NCBI GenBank assembly: GCA_965200975.1
Contig: OZ241740.1
Span: 1,240,001 to 1,304,000, forward strand
Length of the DNA stretch: 64,000 nt
Direction of reading: 5' to 3'
Source: S5-327 sp965200975
Lineage (GTDB): Bacteria; Chloroflexota; Dehalococcoidia; Lucifugimonadales; Australimonadaceae
In this document: piece after piece, positions 42,396 through 51,014 of the stretch
Numbering within the stretch: the first letter of the stretch is position 1
How the letters are laid out: each line of letters begins with the position of its first letter
Translations under genes and position numbers: made by a program
The notes under the pieces: model-generated
What the model saw: only the letters and a program-made list of their open reading frames with translations
Told to the model about the DNA's origin: nothing
Database searches by the model: none

Positions 42396-43793
42396 TTAGC
42401 CCGGGGACACTTCCACGGTGGTTTTGGCGGATTGCGGGAAGGGCGGCGGGAGGGGCGCGCCGATCCGCTTGGCGTACTCGAGGTTGAGCGGGTTGAACTT
42501 ACCGGAAGAGCCTGCGGCGATCGCCTCGCCGCGGCGGTGCGGGTTCTTGGGCACTGCGGTCTTGCCCTGGATGACCTCGTCGTCCATCCGGTCGAACGGC
42601 ATCCAGAGGATGTCGTTCCTGGCGGGGTCGCGGAAGGTGTTCATCGGGTCGCCGCCGTCTTCCACGATCTGCATCTGCTCCATCAGCATGCGGCGGAAGA
42701 GGATGATGCCGATGTCCGACTGGCCGAGCTTTTCGAGGTAGCGGCGGGTGCGGGGGCCCTGGGACGTCCAGGCGAAGTGGTCCTGCCCGCTGTTGTTGTC
42801 GAGCTGGCCCCAGATGGGCTGGTTGTTTCCGTCGACGCCTGCGATCGGGACGTGGTAGACGGGGATCTCGTCCTCGCGCTGGTTCGGGTTTTCGCCTTCC
42901 CGCGGCCAGTCGGAGTAGTAGTAGACGTAGTAGGTGTGAGTGTCGTCCATGGGCACCCGTATCTGGAAGTCGTGGCCTCCGGTGCCGGACTCGAGGTTGG
43001 GGAAGAGGATGGGGTGCCCGTACTTCCACCCGATGGACTCCTCCTGCTCCTCGCCTTCGAGCCAGCGGTGCTTGAGGACGCCGTGCTCGAAGCGGCTGCA
43101 CGAGGCGGAGATGTGCCGCATTGTGCGTCCCGCCTTGCGCCAGTACTCGAATTCGTCGTTCGGTTCGGGCGCGCGCTTGCCGTAGATGTCGCCGCGGTGC
43201 TTGAGCACGCCTATCCGCTCGAGGGCGTACTTGGAAAAGTAGCCGTGGAGGTACTCGGCGTGGATCGGGTCGAGCGAGTTCTCCATAATCTGGAGCCAGT
43301 TGCAGGTGACGACCGTCCACCCGATGCTGCGGACGCGGCCCTCTTCGACGAAGGGGTAGTAGTGCGGGAGCAGCGGCGCCGGCTCGGGGCCGAGGTAGGC
43401 GAACACGAGGCCGCCGAGCGTCTGCACGGGGTAAGCCTTCATGCGGACGCGTTGCGGGAACGTCGAGTCAGGAGGCTCGGCAGGCATTTCGAGGCATTGG
43501 CCGGTCTCGTCGTACAGCCAGCCGTGGTACGGGCAACGGAGGCCCCTGGGCTCGGGGATGCCCCAGAGCATGTTGACTCTGCGGTGCGCGCAGGATGCGT
43601 CGATGAGGCCGAATGTCCCGCCCTCGTCCTTGTAGAGCACGAGATCCTCGCCGAGCAGGCGGATGGCTTTGGTGGGGTTGTCGTTGAACTCCGAGACGCC
43701 GGCGATGGGCTGCCAGTAGCGGCGCATCAGTTCGCCCATTGGCGTGCCCGGCCCTACGAGGGTGAGCCTGTCGTTCTGCTCCGGCGTTAGCAT
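42396..43793 (-). CDS. Rieske non-heme iron oxygenase, large subunit (copy 1)
   Basis: This 465-residue oxygenase has the Rieske [2Fe-2S] ligands C68-x-H70 and C87-x2-H90 (CAHRR, CPYHGW). The mononuclear iron site is in ENSLDPIHAEYLHG (Asn/Asp, His, His). The layout matches the phthalate 4,5-dioxygenase / vanillate demethylase type, which hydroxylates or demethylates aromatic substrates with electrons from a separate reductase. No reductase gene is adjacent. The ATG at 43793 has GGGAGAAAG upstream. Its paralogue is at 49.7 kb. The substrate cannot be read from sequence. Confidence 0.9.
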   Translation of the reverse strand: MLTPEQNDRLTLVGPGTPMGELMRRYWQPIAGVSEFNDNPTKAIRLLGEDLVLYKDEGGTFGLIDASCAHRRVNMLWGIPEPRGLRCPYHGWLYDETGQCLEMPAEPPDSTFPQRVRMKAYPVQTLGGLVFAYLGPEPAPLLPHYYPFVEEGRVRSIGWTVVTCNWLQIMENSLDPIHAEYLHGYFSKYALERIGVLKHRGDIYGKRAPEPNDEFEYWRKAGRTMRHISASCSRFEHGVLKHRWLEGEEQEESIGWKYGHPILFPNLESGTGGHDFQIRVPMDDTHTYYVYYYSDWPREGENPNQREDEIPVYHVPIAGVDGNNQPIWGQLDNNSGQDHFAWTSQGPRTRRYLEKLGQSDIGIILFRRMLMEQMQIVEDGGDPMNTFRDPARNDILWMPFDRMDDEVIQGKTAVPKNPHRRGEAIAAGSSGKFNPLNLEYAKRIGAPLPPPFPQSAKTTVEVSPG

Positions 43794-43914
43794 GACTCTT
43801 TCTCCCTTACGAGCTTTACGAGGCCCCGCCTTGGCGGTTTTGCAGCCGCAGATTGCCACGCGCGCGCGCCCGCGTCAAACGTAGCAGTACCGCGTCGTTT
43901 CACGCGGAGGGCGG

Positions 43915-44313
43915 CTATCCGGCTACCGGCGACCCGTGGTGGTGCGCGAGCAGCCATCGCCCCTCGCGCAGGACGAAGATGTTGGTGGCCTCGACGCGGG
44001 CGTCCATCACGCGCCCGTTAACGACGGACGTCAGGTTCTCGGCGCATGTCGCCCATCCGACGCTTCCGTCGACGCTGGCTTCGGCCTCGGTGATAGCGAA
44101 CGTCATCATCGCGGCGCCTGAGAATATCTGCTCCCAGCTCTGCATCACCTCGAACCATCCCGAAAGCAGGGCCCAGCCCGGATGCGTGCAGGTCACGACA
44201 TCGCCCCTCGACCACACAGCCTCCATACGCGTAATGTCCAGCGAACTGAAGGCGTCGTAGAACGCCTGGTTGGCGGCGAGCACCGCCTCTTGTTGCGCGT
44301 CGTTTGCAGGCAT
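43915..44313 (-). CDS. NTF2-like (SnoaL-type) protein
   Basis: This 132-residue cone-shaped NTF2-like domain has AANQAFYDAFSSLDI, VTCTHPGW and the C-terminal strand NIFVLREGRWLLAHHHGSP. Such domains serve as isomerases, hydrolases or ring-hydroxylase small subunits. It is 120 bases upstream of a Rieske large subunit in the same direction; beta subunits of dioxygenases share this fold, so an association is possible but unproven. The start at 44313 is the first Met compatible with the fold. Confidence 0.8.
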   Translation of the reverse strand: MPANDAQQEAVLAANQAFYDAFSSLDITRMEAVWSRGDVVTCTHPGWALLSGWFEVMQSWEQIFSGAAMMTFAITEAEASVDGSVGWATCAENLTSVVNGRVMDARVEATNIFVLREGRWLLAHHHGSPVAG

Positions 44314-44482
44314 AGCGCTACGCACTGTATCACGGAGCGGCGGGCGTCGAGAGCCGACGGTGTATGATGCCGAGCGCGCAAGAGCGCTGCGCCAAGCGTC
44401 CGCGCAGCGTTCTCCCTGCATATAGGGGAGACGCCCAACCGGCGCAAATCGGCGCAACCGGCGCAGAGGAAGGGGGACAACT

Positions 44483-45274
44483 ATGCCAGGGTTCGATATC
44501 ACCGACCGGGTCGCCATCGTAACGGGAGGCTCACAAGGGTTCGGCAAGGCCATCGCCCTGCGGTTGGCCCACCAGGGGGCGAACATCGTAGTCGCCGCCC
44601 GGGATCCCGAAGAGGTGACTGTGGGGCGGGAGCGTCCGCATGCGCCCGTTCACCCGGTCGTCGACGAGGTGCGCGCTATCGGAAGCCGCGCCCTCGGCGT
44701 AACGGCGGACGTGCGGGAACAGTCCGAGGTGGATGGCCTGATCGCGAAGACGATGGACGAGTTCGGGCGGATCGACATCCTCGTGAATGTCGTCGGCGGG
44801 AGCTGGGGCGAGACGTTCCGGTCGGGGCCCCTGATGGAGCTGGAGCCGCAGGACTTCATCGAGTGCTACCGGGTCAACGTGCTCACGGCGTTTATGTGCT
44901 CGAAAGCGGCGCAGCCGATTATGAAGGCGCAAGGGAAGGGCGCCATCGTGAACATCGCATCCGGCGCGGGCGTCAACCCCGGTACGGGCCAGGCGTCGTA
45001 CGGCGCGGCGAAGGCGGCGGTCATCAATATGTCGAAATCGATGGCCTACGAATGGGCGCCGGAAGTCCGGGTGAACTCCATCGCGCTGGGCGGCATCGAG
45101 ACTCCGCATCGCCCGATGTGGCACGAGAGCGTCCGCTCGACCACGACGGTGCGGAGCGCGATGGGGCGGCTGGGCACTCCCGATGAGCATGCGGGCACGG
45201 TCGCCTGGCTCGTATCCGATGCTGCAGGCTATATGAACGGCGCCACTATCGAGGCTGACGGGGGACGGAGGTAG
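44483..45274 (+). CDS. Short-chain dehydrogenase/reductase
   Basis: This 263-residue SDR has the cofactor motif TGGSQGFG (residues 14-21), an NVVGG in place of the usual NNAG, an active-site Ser in NIASGAG, and YGAAK supplying Tyr and Lys. It ends with the typical GATIEADGG. It probably uses NAD(P) to oxidise or reduce an alcohol/ketone of a catabolic intermediate. It has no same-strand partner and is divergent from the NTF2-like gene. Confidence 0.9.
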   Translation: MPGFDITDRVAIVTGGSQGFGKAIALRLAHQGANIVVAARDPEEVTVGRERPHAPVHPVVDEVRAIGSRALGVTADVREQSEVDGLIAKTMDEFGRIDILVNVVGGSWGETFRSGPLMELEPQDFIECYRVNVLTAFMCSKAAQPIMKAQGKGAIVNIASGAGVNPGTGQASYGAAKAAVINMSKSMAYEWAPEVRVNSIALGGIETPHRPMWHESVRSTTTVRSAMGRLGTPDEHAGTVAWLVSDAAGYMNGATIEADGGRR

Positions 45275-45343
45275 CGCAGGGTTGTCCGCTCCGGCGCCGG
45301 GAGTGCGCCGCGCTTGCTCGCTGCGGAACGATCGCAGCGGGAG

Positions 45344-46519
45344 TCAGGACGCGATTAGCGCGCCGACGGCTGCTGTGAGGAGGACTACCAGCCATGGAGG
45401 CGTTCTCCAGAACGCCAGCAGAGCGAACGCGGCAGCCGCCAGCGCGAAATCCTCGCGCGCCTTGATTGCGCCGGTCCACACCGGGTCGTAGAGAGCGGCG
45501 AGGAGGAGCCCTACTACTGCGGCGTTGACGCCCATAAGCGCCTGCCTTGCCCGCGCAACCCGGCGTAGCTGCTCCCAGAACGGCAGCACTCCGAGCACCA
45601 GCAGAAAGGACGGCAGGAAGATTGCTGCGAGCGCAAGGAGGCCGCCGAGCCACTGTGGGGTCAAAATCCCCATCGCCGTCCCAAGATAGGCCGAGAACGT
45701 GAAGAGAGGGCCCGGCACAGCCTGCGCCGCGCCGTATCCCGCTACGAACGCGTCCTGCGTCACCCAGCCGGGCGGAACCACTTCCGCCTCCAGTAGCGGC
45801 AGTACGACGTGACCTCCGCCGAATACGAGCGATCCGGATCGGTAGAAGCTGTCCGCCACAGCAATGAGCGTACTGTCCGTGAGGCGGCTCGCTGCGGGTA
45901 GGGCGAGCAGAAGAACGAGGAACACGATCAGCGCCGCCGCCCCGACGCGCGCTCCGGGCCGCCTGCCGGCCTCGCCCGACTGTCTCGCCTCCGGAGGGCG
46001 CAGAAACGCCAGGCCAAGCGCGGCGCCTCCCGCAATCACGGCCAGCTGCGCCGCGATGCCGCCTGTCGCAAGGACTCCGACCGTCGCGAGCACGGCGATG
46101 GCGATTCGCGGCTTGTCGGGGGCGAGGGTTTTTCCCATGCCCCACAGCGCCAGGGCGACCACCGCAACTGCTACGACCTTCAAGCCGTGCAGCCAGTCGA
46201 TTGCCTGCCCGTCGAACTCGCGCACGCCGTACGCGAACAGCATCAGTGCGAGCGCGGATGGGAAGGTGAAGCCCAACCAGGCCGCGAAGCCGCCCGCTAT
46301 GCCGGCGCGCCTGACGCCCACGGCTATTCCGAGCTGACTGCTCGCCGGGCCGGGGAGGAACCGACAGAGCGCGACGAGCTCCCCGAAGCTCTCCTCGTCG
46401 AGCCACCGGCGCCGGGCGACGTACTCCTGGCGAAAGTAGCCGATGTGAGCGATGGGGCCGCCGAACGATGTAAGCCCGAGGCGAGTCGCGACCAGCAAGA
46501 CTTCCCATACGCTGCTCAT
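45344..46519 (-). CDS. chrA: Chromate transporter (CHR family, two-domain)
   Basis: This 391-residue inner-membrane protein has two homologous halves, each starting with a Gly-rich motif (TSFGGPIAHIGYF near residue 18; LVFGGGHVVLPLL in the second half) and with about ten membrane helices. The full-length CHR family exports chromate, probably by a proton-linked mechanism, and some members have other anion substrates. The gene converges on the SDR gene and is followed upstream by acyl-CoA dehydrogenases, with no visible regulator. Confidence 0.9.
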   Translation of the reverse strand: MSSVWEVLLVATRLGLTSFGGPIAHIGYFRQEYVARRRWLDEESFGELVALCRFLPGPASSQLGIAVGVRRAGIAGGFAAWLGFTFPSALALMLFAYGVREFDGQAIDWLHGLKVVAVAVVALALWGMGKTLAPDKPRIAIAVLATVGVLATGGIAAQLAVIAGGAALGLAFLRPPEARQSGEAGRRPGARVGAAALIVFLVLLLALPAASRLTDSTLIAVADSFYRSGSLVFGGGHVVLPLLEAEVVPPGWVTQDAFVAGYGAAQAVPGPLFTFSAYLGTAMGILTPQWLGGLLALAAIFLPSFLLVLGVLPFWEQLRRVARARQALMGVNAAVVGLLLAALYDPVWTGAIKAREDFALAAAAFALLAFWRTPPWLVVLLTAAVGALIAS

Positions 46520-46574
46520 CGAGCTAAACCGCCGCGGAGCGCGCGCTCGACTGCCGGGCCAAACGTCCAGCGGG

Positions 46575-47687
46575 TCACAGCCCCAGCAGTCTCGCCATCC
46601 GGAGCTTGTGGTGGGTAGGGCCGCCGAGGTGCAGGCTGGCGAATCGTGAGCGTTTCGTGTGGTGTGTCAGCCCGTAGTCGAGATCCATGCCGGCGCCGGC
46701 GTGCACGTAGTGCGAGTTTTCGCAAGCCCGGGGGAAGGCCTCGCTCGCGATGGCTTTCGCCATCGACACGGAGACTGCGGCGTCCGGCTTGCCTGAGTCG
46801 AGCTTCCACAGCGCTTCGTAGGCGCTCCATCGAATGGCGTCGGCGTCGTTGAGGGCGGCGATGACGAGGTCTTGCACTCGCTGGAACGTTCCGATAGGGA
46901 CGCCGAACGCGATGCGAGTTTTCGAGTACTCGATCGCCATATCTGCGACGCGCTGCGCGCCGCCGAGCATTGCGGCGCAGAGCAGGGCAGCAGCCTTGTC
47001 GGCAGCGCGCTCTATGGCCGGCCACGCGTCGCCGCTGCTCAGGAGCGCATCTTCGCCGAGCGCGACTCCGTTCAGCGCCGCCTCGCAGACCGGCTCTCCG
47101 AGCCAGCCGGACTGCCGTCGCACTGCGAGCCCGGGAGCGTCCGCTGGAACGCGGAAGACTGCAATTCGGGAGGGCTGCTCTGCGCTTCGCGCGACAACGA
47201 GCAGCTCGTCCGCGATGTGCGCGTACGGAACGAACGATTTGACGCCCCGCAGGACGTATCCGCCGTCTGCAGCCCCGGCTGCCGTTGCGATGTTGGCGGG
47301 CTCCCAACCGTAGTCGGGTTCAGTGAGGGCGACGACGGCGAGGCGTTCGCCGGCGGCGAGCGCGCGAAGCTCCGCGTCCCCTGCGTCGAGTTCGCTGAGC
47401 AGGTAAGCGGCGAACGTGTGGGCGAGCAGAGGGCTGGGCGTAGCGCCCTCGCCGAGCGCTTCGAATACGACGGCGAAGTCCATCAGCGTTGAGGCTGCGC
47501 CGCCGTGGGCCTCGTCGACAGCCATGGCCGGGAGGCCGATGTCGATCATCGAACCCCACAGCTCGCGCGAAAAGCCGGAGGGGCTGTCGTCGATCTCGCG
47601 GACGCGGGCTTTGGGCGCCTCGTTGGCGACGAACGACCGGACGGCGTCGAGGAGCATCAGCTGGGTGTCGGTGTAGGAGAGGTCCAT
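46575..47687 (-). CDS. Acyl-CoA dehydrogenase-like flavoprotein (downstream subunit)
   Basis: This 370-residue protein has the ACAD fold: an N-terminal helical domain (MLLDAVRSFVANEAPKARV), a middle beta domain (YGWEPANIATAAG) and a C-terminal helical domain (ERAADKAAALLCAAMLGGAQ). The FAD/substrate motifs are weaker than in the neighbour. It starts two bases after the other ACAD stops, so they may form a heteromer, as in steroid and bile-acid side-chain ACADs of actinobacteria. Confidence 0.87.
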   Translation of the reverse strand: MDLSYTDTQLMLLDAVRSFVANEAPKARVREIDDSPSGFSRELWGSMIDIGLPAMAVDEAHGGAASTLMDFAVVFEALGEGATPSPLLAHTFAAYLLSELDAGDAELRALAAGERLAVVALTEPDYGWEPANIATAAGAADGGYVLRGVKSFVPYAHIADELLVVARSAEQPSRIAVFRVPADAPGLAVRRQSGWLGEPVCEAALNGVALGEDALLSSGDAWPAIERAADKAAALLCAAMLGGAQRVADMAIEYSKTRIAFGVPIGTFQRVQDLVIAALNDADAIRWSAYEALWKLDSGKPDAAVSVSMAKAIASEAFPRACENSHYVHAGAGMDLDYGLTHHTKRSRFASLHLGGPTHHKLRMARLLGL

Positions 47688-47689
47688 AG

Positions 47690-48913
47690 CTAGCCGGTGT
47701 GTTCCGTAGCGGTGGGAGGCGTAGGGGCGGCGCGCTCCGGAGTGCGGCTGATTCCGAGCCGGCGGGCCATAATGAGGCGCATAATCTCGGGAGTGCCGCC
47801 GGGGTGAGTCCAGGCGAGATTGCGGCGCTGGCGCACCTCGGCTGCGCCGTCGTTGGGCGCGCCTGGGTCTGCGGCGTCGAGGAGGGCTGCGGGGCCCATA
47901 ATCTCGCGCTCGCGGTTGGCGTTGCGCACCTTGAACTCCTTGCGCCAGAGGGCGCTTTGAGGCCCGTGGTACGTCATCTCCCGTTTCGTCACATACATCC
48001 AGAAATTGCGGGCGGCCAGCAGCCGGTTGATGTTGCTCTCGATGTAGCAGTCGATGGCGGCGATGCGCGCTACCGGGTCATCGGCGAGCGGACTTCCGCC
48101 GCGCGCAGCCGTGCGGAGCGTATCGAAGAGCTCTTCGATGTCGAGGTCGGGGGCGAACGGCGCGCCGCGCCCTCCGTGTTCCTGTTCGAGGGTTGTGGCT
48201 GCGACCTGCCAACCCTCGGTCTCGCCTCCGAGCAGGTGGTCGGCGGGCACGCGGGCGTCGTCGAAGTAGATGAACTTCTGGCCGGGGCCGTTGAGCAGCG
48301 TCATCTGCTCGATCGTTACGCCGGGGGTGGGGACGGGTATGAGGAAGTAGCCGAGGTTGCGGCGCCGTTCGCCGCCGGGGACGGTTACGAAAGGCCCGAA
48401 CAGGAGGTCGGGCGTCCGCAGGCCGGTGATGAACAGCTTGTGCCCGTTCAGCGTCCACTCGTCGTCGTCGCGCACTGCCGGGCTTGAAATCGACGCGAGG
48501 TCGGAGCCGGCGTGCGATTCGCTGAACGTCTGGTAGGCGATGGTCTCGCCGCTGAGCAGGCCGGGGAGGAACTTGCGCTTCTGCTCCTCCGTGCCCCATA
48601 CGAGAATGGAGGGCAGGACGAGTCCGTTAGAGAAGTGGGGCGGAATGCGGCGGCGGGCGAGTTCGGCGGCGATGACCATCTCGTGGTCGCCGGTGAGTCC
48701 TCCGCCGCCGTACTCGGCAGGGTAGGTGGGGTAGAGCCAGCCCTTGCGTCCGAGGGCCCGGTGCACTTCGCGGAAGTAGGCGTAGGCGTCATCGTCGATG
48801 GACTCGGGGTCGCGCGGGGCGCGCCGTTCCGGGTTGACATTGGCGTCGAGCCAGGCCCGCACTTCGTCGCGGAACTGCAGCTGCTCCGGGGTGTAGGCGT
48901 ATTCGAAGTCCAT
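47690..48913 (-). CDS. Acyl-CoA dehydrogenase
   Basis: This 407-residue protein has typical ACAD motifs: WLYPTYPAEYGGGGLTGDHE, YQTFSESHAGSDLASI and NGHKLFITG, and a C-terminal WTHPGGTPEIMRLIMARRLG. It oxidises acyl-CoA thioesters using FAD and passes electrons to ETF. The ATG at 48913 is adopted because the upstream extension lacks family similarity. It probably pairs with the adjacent ACAD. The substrate is unknown but a cyclic or branched acyl-CoA fits the setting. Confidence 0.9.
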   Translation of the reverse strand: MDFEYAYTPEQLQFRDEVRAWLDANVNPERRAPRDPESIDDDAYAYFREVHRALGRKGWLYPTYPAEYGGGGLTGDHEMVIAAELARRRIPPHFSNGLVLPSILVWGTEEQKRKFLPGLLSGETIAYQTFSESHAGSDLASISSPAVRDDDEWTLNGHKLFITGLRTPDLLFGPFVTVPGGERRRNLGYFLIPVPTPGVTIEQMTLLNGPGQKFIYFDDARVPADHLLGGETEGWQVAATTLEQEHGGRGAPFAPDLDIEELFDTLRTAARGGSPLADDPVARIAAIDCYIESNINRLLAARNFWMYVTKREMTYHGPQSALWRKEFKVRNANREREIMGPAALLDAADPGAPNDGAAEVRQRRNLAWTHPGGTPEIMRLIMARRLGISRTPERAAPTPPTATEHTG

Positions 48914-49006
48914 AGCGCTGGTTTCCCTGTCCCGCCCTGAGAGGGTTGGGGAGGAGGCTCCCACAGCATAAGATACTACGCGACCCGGCGTAAGGAGAGC
49001 GCACTT

Positions 49007-49564
49007 ATGTCACGATTGCCCCAGGTTGCCCGCGAGAGTCTGTCGCCCGAAGATCAGGCCCACTTCGACTATGTGGCGGGGAGCCGCGGAGAGGTGCGCG
49101 GCCCGTTCCTGATTCTGCTGAACAGCCCCGACGTCGCCGAGCGCATAGCCCACGTCGGCACGTACATCCGGTTCGAGAACACGCTGGCGCCGGCGCTGCG
49201 CGAGCTCGCGATCCTGACTGTCGCGCGGGAATGGAACTGTCAGTACGAGTGGACTGCGCATCAGCCCATCGCCGAGAGCGAAGGCGCGAGACCGGAGGCG
49301 ATCGCCGCAGTGCGCGACCGGACTGCGCCCGACGGCCTGACGGACGACGAGGCAATGGTGTTCTCGTACGCCAGCGCGCTGCTGGAGAAGGGACGCATTC
49401 CCGACGACGTTTTTCAGCGGGCCCACGACGCGCTTGGCACGCGGACGGTAACCGACCTGACGGCGACGGTCGGTTACTACTCGATGCTCGCGTGCGCGCT
49501 GAACGCCGCCCAGGTCGTTCCGGAGGAGGGGAAGGCCTGGCTCCTGCCGGATGCGACGTACTGA
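49007..49564 (+). CDS. Carboxymuconolactone decarboxylase family protein
   Basis: This 185-residue helical protein has the CMD/AhpD signature ALRELAILTVAREWNCQYEW followed by HQP. It carries a single Cys rather than the CxxC of AhpD peroxidases, closer to the true decarboxylase type. It is divergent from the ACAD genes. It may act late in aromatic ring breakdown or on peroxides. Confidence 0.85.
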   Translation: MSRLPQVARESLSPEDQAHFDYVAGSRGEVRGPFLILLNSPDVAERIAHVGTYIRFENTLAPALRELAILTVAREWNCQYEWTAHQPIAESEGARPEAIAAVRDRTAPDGLTDDEAMVFSYASALLEKGRIPDDVFQRAHDALGTRTVTDLTATVGYYSMLACALNAAQVVPEEGKAWLLPDATY

Positions 49565-49632
49565 GGGCGGGAGACGCTCGCCCTCGCCTGAAGGACGCCA
49601 AAGCCAAAAGAGCGCTGAGACAGCAATGAGAC

Positions 49633-49678
49633 AGAGAAGCGGCCCTCCCTCCCGCGCGGGAGGGAGGGCCGCTTCTCT
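49633..49678. terminator. 46-bp perfect palindrome between convergent genes
   Basis: Bases 49633-49655 are the exact reverse complement of 49656-49678 (23-bp arms, no spacer). It lies between the stops of two convergent genes and probably serves as a two-way terminator; the central bases must form the loop. Confidence 0.7.
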
Positions 49679-49712
49679 GCTTAACGCTTTAGCGCCTGAA
49701 ATTCCGCCGCCG

Positions 49713-51014
49713 CTAGCTCCTGTTGCTGGCTACGACGTCCTCTGCGTGGCTGTCCCAGCTGGAGAGGACGCTTTGGATGTCCTCTTTCAGCTGCTCGCTT
49801 TCGCCGGCCTGAGCGGTTACGTACTTCGAGATGCGGCTGACCTCCTGCAGCGAGGGCCATCGCTCGAGGGGCAGCTCGATGCTCGCGTTGCGCTCGGGGT
49901 CGCGGATGACGTTGATCGGGTCGCCGCCGTCCTCGACGATCTGCATCTGCTCGGCGAGCTGTTTGCGCTGCAGGATGATGCCGCGGTCGGACTCGCCGAG
50001 CTTCTCGCGGACGCGGTCGGCGTTCGGCCCCTGGGTGATCCAGGCGACGAAGTCCTGGTGGTTGACGAGGTCGGGGATGAGAGCGCCGGACTCATCGTAG
50101 AGGGGGACGATGAAGTGCGGGATCTTCTCCTGCTTTGGAAGAGTCGCGCCCGGGGCGGCCTTGTAGAAGAACCAGGTGATGTGCAGCGTGCTCGTGTCGT
50201 CGATGGGAGTGCGGTACTGGAAGTTGCACTTAACGCCGTCGCCAACGAACAGAATGTTGGGGAAGAGCGCCGGATGGCCGACCTTCCAGTCGTGGTCTTC
50301 CTCGGAGGTGCCCTCGACGACGCGGCGCTTGATGATGCCGTGTTCGAACTCGGAGAAGCCTATCTTCTTGTGGTTTCGCGGAATGATGGGGGAGAGGTCA
50401 GCCTCGCCGCCGAGTTTGACCGCCTTCTCGCGCTGCTGCACGACGCCCCAGTAGCCGTGAAGCCACTCGAGGTGAACGGGGTCGTGGGAGTTCTCCTGGC
50501 ACTGGAGCCAGTTGCAAGGCAGCTCGGCGATGCCGATGTCGGAGTAGCCGTTCTCCCAGGTGTAGGGCTCCCACATCGGGATGAGGGGAGCGGGGGCAGG
50601 CCCCATGTAGGCCCACAGCAGGCCGGCCATCTCCTGCACGGGGTAGCCGGCGATCTTCACCTTCTCCTTGAAGCGTCCGTCGGGATGGACGGTCTCCTCG
50701 AAGGGCTGCTCGATGCACTGGCCGGTCTCGTCCATCATCCAGCCGTGGTACATACAGCGGAGGCCGTTCTCCTCGGGGATTCCGTAGGAGAGGTCGACGC
50801 GGCGGTGGGGGCAGAAGCGGTCGATGAGGCCGAGCGTCCCGGACTTGTCCTTGTAGAGGACGAGGTCTTCGCCGAGGAGCCGCACAGGCTTGGTGGGCTT
50901 GTCGTCGAGTTCAGAGGCGGCGGCGAAGGGATGCCAGTAACGGCGCATCAGCTCGCCTCCGGGGGTGCCGGGGCCTACTTGAGTCAAGCGTTCGTTGTCT
51001 TGCGCGGAGAGCAT
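49713..51014 (-). CDS. Rieske non-heme iron oxygenase, large subunit (copy 2)
   Basis: This 433-residue paralogue of the 42.4-kb gene has Rieske ligands at the same residue numbers (C68-x-H70 in CPHRR; C87-x2-H90 in CMYHGW) and an iron site ENSHDPVHLEWLHG. It shares the start pattern RLTxVGPGTPxGELMRRYW with copy 1. The ATG at 51014 follows GGGAGG. The 3' end of the upstream restriction gene overlaps its first 104 bases in another frame. Substrate unknown; two related large subunits without a reductase nearby suggests they share a remote reductase. Confidence 0.9.
   Translation of the reverse strand: MLSAQDNERLTQVGPGTPGGELMRRYWHPFAAASELDDKPTKPVRLLGEDLVLYKDKSGTLGLIDRFCPHRRVDLSYGIPEENGLRCMYHGWMMDETGQCIEQPFEETVHPDGRFKEKVKIAGYPVQEMAGLLWAYMGPAPAPLIPMWEPYTWENGYSDIGIAELPCNWLQCQENSHDPVHLEWLHGYWGVVQQREKAVKLGGEADLSPIIPRNHKKIGFSEFEHGIIKRRVVEGTSEEDHDWKVGHPALFPNILFVGDGVKCNFQYRTPIDDTSTLHITWFFYKAAPGATLPKQEKIPHFIVPLYDESGALIPDLVNHQDFVAWITQGPNADRVREKLGESDRGIILQRKQLAEQMQIVEDGGDPINVIRDPERNASIELPLERWPSLQEVSRISKYVTAQAGESEQLKEDIQSVLSSWDSHAEDVVASNRS

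Noticed and set aside
42432..43790. Long plus-strand frames antisense to both Rieske genes (also 49551-51041)
   Set aside because: The Rieske and iron-site motifs on the minus strand leave no doubt; the antisense frames have no recognisable domain.
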